Shown piece by piece: positions 13,942 through 20,311 of a DNA stretch of 26,312 nucleotides (positions within the stretch are counted from its first letter, which is position 1; each line of letters begins with the position of its first letter). The notes under the pieces were generated by a model, which saw nothing but the letters and a program-made list of their open reading frames with translations, had not been told where the DNA came from and made no database searches. This DNA is from ZC4RG30 sp039929265. Lineage in GTDB: Bacteria > Pseudomonadota > Gammaproteobacteria > Steroidobacterales > Steroidobacteraceae. The position numbers and the translations under genes are program-made. The stretch is taken from the NCBI GenBank assembly GCA_039929265.1, contig JBDSRN010000086.1:1-26312 (forward strand), written 5' to 3'.

Positions 13942-15057
13942 ATGCCCGGCGACATCCTGTTCCGCCACGTCCTGCGCGAGGTCGCGTTCGCGGTATTCGC
14001 AGTGGCGATCGTGCTGCTGGTGCTGCTGATCACCAACCAGATCGCGTTCACGCTCGGACGTGCCGCCGAGGGCAAAATCCCGGCGTCTCTGGTGTTCGAA
14101 CTGGTCGGTCTGTCGGTGCGCCAGTACTCCACGGTGATCCTGCCGGTGGCGCTGATGCTCGGCATCGTCACCGCGCTCGGGCGCCTGTATCACGACAGCG
14201 AACTGGTTGCGGCGCAGGCGTGCGGCGCGGGCCCGAAGCTGCTGTTCGGGCCAACTGCGGTCGTCGCGGTCGCACTCTCGCTCTTGTGCGGCTGGATCGC
14301 CCTGAACTCCGCGCCGATCGCCTCGCAGCGCGTGCTCGACATTCGCGCCGACGCGCTGCGCACCGCGGCCACGCGCGGTCTCACCGCCGGGCGCTTTCGC
14401 TCCCTCGGCAGCGGCGCCGTGCTGTATTTCCAGGACGTCGACGCCGACGGCGTGCTGCACAACGTGTTCTTTCAGCGCCGCGGCCGCGACCCGCTGCGCA
14501 TCGAAGTCATCGTCGCCGAGCGGGCGCAGTACGCGCTGGCGAGCGATGCCAGTGCGTATACGGTGACGCTCTACAATGGCGAGAGTTACGAAGGTGTGCC
14601 GGGGCAGGGCGCGTGGCGCCGCGTTAAGTTCCGCTACCAGATCGTTCCGGTGCGCACACCCGAAGGTGACGCCGGTTCGTTGCGCACCGAAGCGGTCCCC
14701 ACCCGGACGCTGTTCGCGAGCAACGATCCGCGCCTCCTCGCCGAGCTGCACTGGCGCTACTCATCACCACTGATGGTGCTGATCCTCGCAGCGCTCGCGG
14801 TGCCGCTGGCGCGCTTGCGGCCGCGCCAGGGACGTTACTCGCGCATCGCGCTGGCCATCGTCGTGTACGCGGTGTACGCAAATCTGCTCATCGCCGGACG
14901 CACCTGGCTCGAGCGCGGCGTCACGCCTGAATGGCTAGGCTTGTGGTGGGTGCACGCGTTCGTTGCGCTGCTGGGCCTGGCGATCGTGTTTGGGCCGCAG
15001 CTGCGCGCGCGAGCGCGCTATTTCAGGTACTTGTCGAGCCAACCCAGCACTTCGTGA
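13942..15057 (+). CDS. lptF: LPS export ABC transporter permease LptF
   Basis: One half of the LptF-LptG inner-membrane pair that, with the LptB ATPase, pulls LPS from the membrane into the LptC-LptA bridge. The 371 residues have three N-terminal membrane helices (about 12-34, 57-78, 102-122). A periplasmic jellyroll domain (about 135-265) and three C-terminal helices follow (about 275-296, 308-328, 335-356). HVLREVAFAVFAVAIVLLVL at the start and QACGAGPKLLFGP after helix 2 match LptF. Length is normal. The usual partner gene lptG does not follow; instead a minus-strand peptidase gene overlaps the last 40 bases, so the final 12 or so residues (RYLSSQPSTS and neighbours) are coded antisense to that enzyme's conserved C-terminus. 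LptG must be elsewhere. It follows the lipoprotein gene by two bases. Confidence 0.9.
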   Translation: MPGDILFRHVLREVAFAVFAVAIVLLVLLITNQIAFTLGRAAEGKIPASLVFELVGLSVRQYSTVILPVALMLGIVTALGRLYHDSELVAAQACGAGPKLLFGPTAVVAVALSLLCGWIALNSAPIASQRVLDIRADALRTAATRGLTAGRFRSLGSGAVLYFQDVDADGVLHNVFFQRRGRDPLRIEVIVAERAQYALASDASAYTVTLYNGESYEGVPGQGAWRRVKFRYQIVPVRTPEGDAGSLRTEAVPTRTLFASNDPRLLAELHWRYSSPLMVLILAALAVPLARLRPRQGRYSRIALAIVVYAVYANLLIAGRTWLERGVTPEWLGLWWVHAFVALLGLAIVFGPQLRARARYFRYLSSQPSTS

Positions 15058-17063
15058 TGCCACTGCAGGCTGTTGGCCGGTTTAAGTACCCAGTGGTTCT
15101 CGTCTGGAAAAAACAATAGCCGGCTGTCGATGCCCAGGCGCTGCAGCGCCGTGAATGTTGCGATGCCCTGACCGTCGGGCACGCGAAAGTCCTGCTCGCC
15201 CTGCACCACGAGCATCGGCGTGCGCCACTGCTTCACGTGGTTCAGCGGATTGAACTTCTCGTAGCTCTCCGGATTGTCGTAGTGGATGCCGCCGTGCTCC
15301 CACTCCTCGAACCACAGCTCCTCCGTGGTGTAATACATCGCACGCGCATCGAAGATGCCGTCGTGATTGACGAGGCACTTGAAGCGCTCAGGCCATTGCC
15401 CCGCGATCCAGTTGATCATGAATCCGCCGTACGAGGCGCCTAGCGCGCAGGCTTTGTCGCCGTCGAGAAAGTCGAAGCGCTCGATCGCCGCGGTGAGGCC
15501 TTTCTGGTTGTCGATAAACGGCTTGCCGCCCCAGTCTTGACTGATCGAATCCGTGAACGCCTGCCCATAACCCGGAGTGCCGTGGAAATCGATCATCACG
15601 ATGGCATAGCTGGAGCCGGCCAGCGTCCTGGGATTCCACCGATAGCTCCACGAATTGCCAGCCGCCACCTGCGGACCGCCGTGGATCTGGAGTGCAACGG
15701 GATACTTGCGTCCCGCGACGAGGCCGGCCGGCTTCACCACGTAGCCGTACACCGTCTCGTTGTTCCAGCCCTCGAAGCTGAACTGCTCGTACTCGACAGG
15801 TGCGCGCGCTGCCAGCAATTCCCTGTTCACGTCACTGATGCGTGCCGGTGCCACGTCCGCTGCGCGCGCAAGGTACAGATCCGGCGGCGCGTTCAGGTTC
15901 GCCTGCGCGATCACGACACCGTTGCGCGCGGGCGAGTAGTCGGTGACCTGGCCGTCCGCGGTGAGCGCGCGCACCTTGCCGCTTTTCGGCTCGAGCGCAA
16001 ACAACGGCACCTGGCCGCGTTCGTCGGCATTCGCGAGTAGTCCCGTCCCGCTGAAGTCCGCGCGCAGTCGCGCGACCGAGCGATCCCAGTCCGGCGCGAG
16101 CTCGCGTGTGCTGCCGTCCGCCTTGCGCACCATGATGGCGAAGCGGTCCGACTCGAAGCCGGGACGTTTCATTGCGAGATAGGCGAGCGTGCCGTCCTTC
16201 AGGAAGACGGGCTGTGTGTCCCAGGCGGGATTCGCGGCGGTGAGGTTGCGCGGCGCGGCGTCCCCGTCGATGCCGGTCTCGTACAGATCGAAGTTGGTGG
16301 ACCACGGCTCGGTGCGACCCGCGACGCGTGTGGAGAACACGATGCGCTTGCCGTCAGGGCTGAAGGTGTATTCCTCGTCGCCGCCAAACGGCTTCGATGG
16401 CGTGTCCGCATCCATGCCGCGCATCACGTCGACAGGTGCGCTGGCCTTGCCGTCCGCGCCGACGTGTACCGTGAACAGGTGTGCGCGCGTACCGTTGCTC
16501 CAGGTGTCCCAGTGACGGATGAACAAGCGATCGTAGACGAGACCCTGCGACGGCGACTTTTCCTTTGCATCGAGACGGGCGCGCGTGCACGCGAGGTCGG
16601 CGCAGTCGGTGAACACTTCCAGCGAAATCGCCAGCACTCCCGACGCGCCCGGCGCGACGGCGAAAGTGCCGACTTCGAGCGGCAGGTCGGTGACCTGTGT
16701 GGCTTCGCCGCCCGCCAGGGCGAGCTTCCATACCTGCGAGCTGCCCGAGCGTGACGACAGGAAGTAGATCTCGCGTCCGTCGCTGCTCCAGCGCGCGCTC
16801 GCATCACCGGCGGCATGCGTGGTGAGCTTGCGCGGCGCTGCGAGCGGCATGTTGGTATCGGCGAGCCACAGGTCGGTGCTGCCCTTGTTCGCTTCCATGT
16901 CAGACGTGCGCAACGTGTACACGACGCGGTGACCGTCGGGAGCGACCTGCGGGTCGCTCAGACGCTTTACGCGCACGAGATCATCGGGCGTGAATGGCGT
17001 GGGCGCGGGCATCGACTGCGCTGACATCAGCAGTGCGATCAGCACGAGCGGCAATCGGCGCAT
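15018..17063 (-). CDS. S9 family peptidase (prolyl oligopeptidase / acylaminoacyl-peptidase-like), secreted
   Basis: A 681-residue serine peptidase that probably cleaves short or N-blocked peptides outside the cytoplasm. A signal peptide occupies about residues 1-20 (MRRLPLVLIALLMSAQS). A beta-propeller with TolB/WD40-like repeats (WSSDGREIYFLS, FSPDGKRIVFST) spans about 25-400. The alpha/beta hydrolase domain follows: oxyanion-region LQIHGGP, nucleophile S544 in GASYGGF, D625 in QGEQDFRVP and H657 in ENHWV. The triad is complete. ATG 17063 is preferred because GAGGTG lies about six bases upstream. A GTG at 17072 would overlap the GST stop by four bases and is the alternative. It sits immediately after the GST gene on the same strand. 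Its 3' end overlaps lptF tail to tail. Confidence 0.92.
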   Translation of the reverse strand: MRRLPLVLIALLMSAQSMPAPTPFTPDDLVRVKRLSDPQVAPDGHRVVYTLRTSDMEANKGSTDLWLADTNMPLAAPRKLTTHAAGDASARWSSDGREIYFLSSRSGSSQVWKLALAGGEATQVTDLPLEVGTFAVAPGASGVLAISLEVFTDCADLACTRARLDAKEKSPSQGLVYDRLFIRHWDTWSNGTRAHLFTVHVGADGKASAPVDVMRGMDADTPSKPFGGDEEYTFSPDGKRIVFSTRVAGRTEPWSTNFDLYETGIDGDAAPRNLTAANPAWDTQPVFLKDGTLAYLAMKRPGFESDRFAIMVRKADGSTRELAPDWDRSVARLRADFSGTGLLANADERGQVPLFALEPKSGKVRALTADGQVTDYSPARNGVVIAQANLNAPPDLYLARAADVAPARISDVNRELLAARAPVEYEQFSFEGWNNETVYGYVVKPAGLVAGRKYPVALQIHGGPQVAAGNSWSYRWNPRTLAGSSYAIVMIDFHGTPGYGQAFTDSISQDWGGKPFIDNQKGLTAAIERFDFLDGDKACALGASYGGFMINWIAGQWPERFKCLVNHDGIFDARAMYYTTEELWFEEWEHGGIHYDNPESYEKFNPLNHVKQWRTPMLVVQGEQDFRVPDGQGIATFTALQRLGIDSRLLFFPDENHWVLKPANSLQWHHEVLGWLDKYLK

Positions 17064-17068
17064 GTGGT

Positions 17069-17743
17069 TCACCTCAATTGTTCCGCGTGACTATTTTCTC
17101 TGGCGCGAACTTCGAGCGCGGCCGCCTGCTGCCATTGCTGCAACAGCGGGTCAGCCAGCGTGGTCTGCACGTACGCCTGCGCAACCGGCGATAGCACCGC
17201 ATCGTACGTGACGAAGCGCAGCACCATGGGCGCGAACATCGCATCGACCAGACAGTATTCACCGCACAGCCACGGACCGGCGCTGCCATACGTGGAGCGC
17301 AGCGACGCCCACAACGCCTGTCCGCGCGCGATGTCCTGCGCCAACGCGTCGCTCATCGGCGTGCTCCGGTTGCGCGCACACACGTTCATCGGCCAGGCCT
17401 GGCGCAGCGCCTGAAAGCCGGAGTGCATCTCGGCGCTCGCGCTGCGCGCAACCGCACGCGCGGCGTGCTCGCGCGGCAGGCCGCGGCCCGTTATTTCGAT
17501 CGCATATTCACAGATCGCCAACGAATCCCAGATGACGAGGGCGCCATCTTTCAGCACGGGTACGCGTGGCGGTGCGCCGAGATTCGTCACTTTCGACTTG
17601 AAATCGGGAGTGTCGAGCAGCCATTGCACCTCTTCGAATGGCAGCTGCAGGTGTTTCAGGAACAACCAGACCCGCAGGGACCACGAAGAAAGATTCTTGT
17701 TGCCGATATACAGCGTTAGCGCGTGCATGGAAGGGGTCGTCAT
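17069..17743 (-). CDS. Glutathione S-transferase family protein
   Basis: A 224-residue cytosolic GST. The thioredoxin-like N-domain has LYIGNKNLSSWSLRVWLFLK (11-30), with Ser19/Ser20 as the likely thiol-activating residues. APPRVPVLKDGALVIWDSLA carries the cis-Pro (RVPVL) and the glutathione-contact DS pair. The C-terminal all-helical domain includes GPWLCGEYCLVDAMFAPMVLRF, the usual N-capping region (S/T-x-x-D replaced here by CLVD). Substrate unknown; detoxification or isomerase roles are possible, and the SSWS pattern is close to zeta-like or YfcF-like enzymes. ATG at 17743 is used; ATG at 17728 is also possible and neither has a good ribosome site. It is followed within a few bases by the S9 peptidase gene. 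It diverges from the unknown gene at 17842 with a 98-base gap. Confidence 0.9.
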   Translation of the reverse strand: MTTPSMHALTLYIGNKNLSSWSLRVWLFLKHLQLPFEEVQWLLDTPDFKSKVTNLGAPPRVPVLKDGALVIWDSLAICEYAIEITGRGLPREHAARAVARSASAEMHSGFQALRQAWPMNVCARNRSTPMSDALAQDIARGQALWASLRSTYGSAGPWLCGEYCLVDAMFAPMVLRFVTYDAVLSPVAQAYVQTTLADPLLQQWQQAAALEVRARENSHAEQLR

Positions 17744-17841
17744 CCCGAATAGTTAGCACTCGCGAGCCCACGCTGCCAGTTTGCATTTCCGGCAAGGATC
17801 TTGCAGGCATTTCGACGTGGCCCTCAATCGAAGGTGCAGAC

Positions 17842-18387
17842 ATGAACGAGCAGGGTTCTGGTTCGCGGGTGGTCGCGGTTGTGAATCTGCGGGAGTATTT
17901 TCGCGACGCTCTGCAGCCCGCGCTGGCGCATCAGCACGTCGCCATCGCAGACCAGACGCAGCAGTACGTCGTCAACGTTCTGACGTTGTTCGCGCGCTCC
18001 GAAGCGTTGTACGACCGGACGCCCGAAGGGGCGCGCATCAAGCCACTCGTCCTCATGCTGACCGAGGCGCTGCAGACGCCCACCGAATCCATCGACATCG
18101 ACTATCACATCGCCATGGGCGGGCGTGCCTACGACACGCTCGCGCAGTCGCTCGGTCGCGGGCGCCGCGCGGTGCTCGGCAATGTGTTCGCGGAGCTGGC
18201 CGGAAAATTCCAGCCTCTGGTGGATGCGCTCAACGAAATCAGTGAGACTGCATGCCGTCATTCGCAGCGCGACGTGCTGCGGTTGTACGAGCTGTGGGTG
18301 AAGACGGGCAGCCAACGCTCGCGTCGCCTGTTGCAGAGCCTGGGCGTAACCGCGACGCCCGGCGCACGCGGCGCGTTCCAGCACTGA
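17842..18387 (+). CDS. Conserved-looking protein of unknown function, first of a coupled pair
   Basis: A 181-residue cytoplasmic protein with no signal peptide or membrane segment, predicted mostly helical. I do not recognise a family. Noticeable stretches are NLREYFRDALQPALAHQHV near the N-terminus, IDIDYHIAMGGRAYDTLAQ in the centre and LRLYELWVKTGSQRSRRLLQ near the end. No cysteine cluster, P-loop or metal motif is visible. The start is fixed by GAAGG about seven bases before ATG 17842. The stop is immediately followed by the ATG of the next gene (TGAATG), which indicates translational coupling and probably a joint function. It diverges from a GST gene. Confidence 0.75.
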   Translation: MNEQGSGSRVVAVVNLREYFRDALQPALAHQHVAIADQTQQYVVNVLTLFARSEALYDRTPEGARIKPLVLMLTEALQTPTESIDIDYHIAMGGRAYDTLAQSLGRGRRAVLGNVFAELAGKFQPLVDALNEISETACRHSQRDVLRLYELWVKTGSQRSRRLLQSLGVTATPGARGAFQH

Positions 18388-19041
18388 ATGATCCTGCGTC
18401 GCATGCAGGCCCTGCTGGCAGGTATCTACGACCTGCCCCAGGCGCACGACGTCTACGATTTCCTGATCACGGATCCAGCTGATCTGCCGCCGCAGCGTCG
18501 CGCTGGCGACGAGCAGGTGCTGGTCGCGACGCGCGGTGATGATGTCGCGATGGCTTTGTTCCTCGATGCGCAACTGCTGCGCCGTCTCGAAGCCACCGAT
18601 CCCACCGCGACGCTCAACGCCGGCAATCTCGCCGATTGCCTGACCGCACTCGAAGGGGTGAGCCACTTCATCTGTCTCGCGTGGAACGCGTGCCACGACA
18701 AGCAGGTCTCGCTACTGGAACTGGAGCTGCAGGCGGAGGTGGACAAGTACATCGCAAGCTTCTGGCTGTTGCGTGCGCAGGATCCGCGCCGCTATCCGCT
18801 CGAGCTGCATCGACTCCTGTTCAAGCGCGCTCGAGTTGACGCCACGCTCGCTGGCGAACGCGAAGGCATGTATGCAACCGCGAACACATACGCTGCGCGT
18901 TTCTGCAGGCGCCTGGAAGCGGTGTTGTGCGAGTCGGGAAGGTCGGGGCGGGCGCGGGCAGTGCAGGCGATGAGCGAGTTGCGGCGTTTTTATCGGCTCA
19001 GCAACGCGCGCAAGCTCTCGCACATCGAGCATCTGGCCTAG
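18388..19041 (+). CDS. Conserved-looking protein of unknown function, second of a coupled pair
   Basis: A 217-residue cytoplasmic protein, predicted helical, with no recognised domain. The most distinctive part is SHFICLAWNACHDKQVSLLE (133-146 falls inside it), running into LELQAEVDKYIASFWLL. FYRLSNARKLSHIEHLA ends the protein. The HFI...WNACHDKQVS...E stretch contains His, Cys, Asp and Glu in a helix-like spacing and would be the first place to look for a metal or catalytic site, but this is only a guess. The start abuts the upstream stop without a gap. Its own stop abuts the stop of the minus-strand gene at 19042, leaving no room for a terminator between the two converging genes. Confidence 0.75.
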   Translation: MILRRMQALLAGIYDLPQAHDVYDFLITDPADLPPQRRAGDEQVLVATRGDDVAMALFLDAQLLRRLEATDPTATLNAGNLADCLTALEGVSHFICLAWNACHDKQVSLLELELQAEVDKYIASFWLLRAQDPRRYPLELHRLLFKRARVDATLAGEREGMYATANTYAARFCRRLEAVLCESGRSGRARAVQAMSELRRFYRLSNARKLSHIEHLA

Positions 19042-19353
19042 TTAGCGTTTCTTCGCCTTCGCTGACTTCTCGGCTTCGGCGTCGTCTTTCTGCTTCAGCT
19101 CTTCGACTTCGCGCTTCAGGCGAATCCATTCCGACAGCTTGCGCAGGTCGGTGCGCTGGTGCGAGGTCGCGGGCTTTTTCGCCTTCTTGAGCGGATCACG
19201 ATCGTACGGATCGTAGCCGCCCTTCAGATTGGTCTTGATGCCCTGACGGCATAGCGAATCGTCCTCTTCCTCGAGCTTGAGTTCGGGCACAGGTTCGCGG
19301 CGCTGCTGTTTGCGCGGGTCCAGGATCTGTTTCTTGAGTTTTTGCTTTACCAC
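19042..19353 (-). CDS. Small highly charged protein of unknown function
   Basis: A 103-residue protein in which Lys, Arg, Glu and Asp make up about half the chain. There is one Cys (SLCRQGI). The central KTNLKGGYDPYDRDPLKKAK looks like a conserved turn-rich segment. LRKLSEWIRLKREVEELKQK after it is a probable coiled coil, and the end is a Lys/Ala/Glu-rich tail. No membrane segment. I cannot assign a family; a nucleic-acid or ribosome-associated role would fit the composition but is not shown. The start is GTG at 19353 with no clear ribosome site. It lies 95 bases downstream of the Nudix gene on the same strand, so they may share a transcript. Confidence 0.65.
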   Translation of the reverse strand: MVKQKLKKQILDPRKQQRREPVPELKLEEEDDSLCRQGIKTNLKGGYDPYDRDPLKKAKKPATSHQRTDLRKLSEWIRLKREVEELKQKDDAEAEKSAKAKKR

Positions 19354-19448
19354 GTCACTGCGAGGAGGTTGCCTTAACGTTGTGGCACTTTAACGTCAGC
19401 GTGTCGCGGCCACTGTCGACTGCTTCACGTCGCGACGAACGGCCGGGT

Positions 19449-20018
19449 TCATTGGCGTAAATCCTTGACGTTTTCATTTAACTGGGCATAGCCACGCAGG
19501 ATGCCCAGGGCCGTCTTGCCGTCGTTGAACTCGCCGCTGAGCGCCTTGCGCCAGGCCTGTGCGAACGGCATCCAGTGCACTTCGATCAGTTCGGCGGCCT
19601 CATGCGCCGTGGGCGTCGGGCTCAGCCCCTGTGCCAGAAACAGGTGGATCACTTCGGTGAACACGCCCGGTGAGCTGACGTAGGAACCTAGCGCCTGCCA
19701 CTGGGTGGCGACAACTCCGGCTTCCTCGATCAGCTCGCGTTGCGCGGTGCGCAGCGGCGGCTCCGCCGGCTCGAGTTTCCCCGCGGGCAGTTCCCATATC
19801 CAGCCGCCGGCCGCGTGCCGGTACTGGCGCAGGATGCACACGCGCCCCGTGTCATCCAGTGCGACCACCGCAGCGCCACCGGGATGATGGACCACTTCGA
19901 GCAGCGGCTCGCTGCCGTTCGGCAACCGCACCTTCTCGACGCTCACCGTGATGACACGGCCCTGAAACTTCGTGTCCTTGCTGAGGATGTTGCTCATCGC
20001 GCCCCGCTTGTCCGTCAT
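19449..20018 (-). CDS. Nudix hydrolase, ADP-ribose pyrophosphatase type
   Basis: Likely cleaves ADP-ribose to AMP and ribose 5-phosphate, limiting free ADP-ribose. The Nudix box is complete: G80-x5-E86-x7-R94-E-L-I-E-E-A-G-V102. FQGRVITVSVEKVRLPNG near the N-terminus, RQYRHAAGGWIWELPAG before the box and a Pro-Gly loop SSPGVFTE after it are typical of the NudF/ADPRase branch, with a downstream acidic AHEAAELIEVHW segment. ATG 20018 is chosen because an AGG lies about seven bases upstream. ATG 19997 (MSNILSKDTKF) is also possible. It may matter that this window also encodes an ADP-ribosylglycohydrolase domain, whose product would be ADP-ribose; the two genes are 8 kb apart and on opposite strands. 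Confidence 0.88.
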   Translation of the reverse strand: MTDKRGAMSNILSKDTKFQGRVITVSVEKVRLPNGSEPLLEVVHHPGGAAVVALDDTGRVCILRQYRHAAGGWIWELPAGKLEPAEPPLRTAQRELIEEAGVVATQWQALGSYVSSPGVFTEVIHLFLAQGLSPTPTAHEAAELIEVHWMPFAQAWRKALSGEFNDGKTALGILRGYAQLNENVKDLRQ

Positions 20019-20036
20019 CTGCGACCTGCCACCATC

Positions 20037-20287
20037 ATGCCCAAGCCTGCGGTGCTCGTCGTCACCGGTTTGCCTGCCGGCGGTATATCCACCTGCGTTG
20101 CGCACCTGACGGTGCAGCATCGCCGGGCGGGTCGCCAGTCCCGGCATGGCGATGCGGGCCAGCCAGCCCGGCCATCCAGTGTGGTGTGTGACGCATTGCT
20201 GGATATCCCGGGCCGCGCTGGCTGTACGAGCAGGACCCATACACGCTGCGCGGGCAGATCGAGCACTGGCTTACACAGCCAGGTTGA
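20037..20287 (+). pseudogene. Decayed remnant of a P-loop (predicted kinase-like) gene
   Basis: In one frame from ATG 20037 the DNA reads MPKPAVLVVTGLPAGGIST. This is a textbook beta-strand plus Walker A (GxPxGGKST) with the Lys changed to Ile. After about 20 codons the reading loses protein character. In a different frame, ending at TGA 20285-20287, it reads YPGPRWLYEQDPYTLRGQIE followed by HWLTQPG, which looks like a genuine C-terminus. The total length (about 250 bases) is about half that of a small P-loop kinase, so a frameshift, point mutation and internal deletion are all implied. It fills the gap between the Nudix gene and the helicase. The assignment is from sequence appearance only. 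Confidence 0.4.
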
Positions 20288-20296
20288 ATCGCAAGG

Positions 20297-20302
20297 TATA
20301 TT
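20297..20302 (+). promoter_or_regulatory. Putative -10 element TATATT upstream of the helicase gene
   Basis: TATATT matches TATAAT at 5 of 6 positions and ends nine bases before ATG 20312. There is no Shine-Dalgarno sequence at a usable distance. TTACAC at 20271-20276 is the only -35-like hexamer, but its 20-base spacing is long. A very short or absent leader is implied. Confidence 0.35.
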
Positions 20303-20311
20303 CGCCCCCGC

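Noticed and set aside
20019..20240. N-terminal extension of the Nudix hydrolase
   Set aside because: The extra residues do not resemble the family, the 20018 start has a ribosome site, and the region better fits a plus-strand P-loop remnant.
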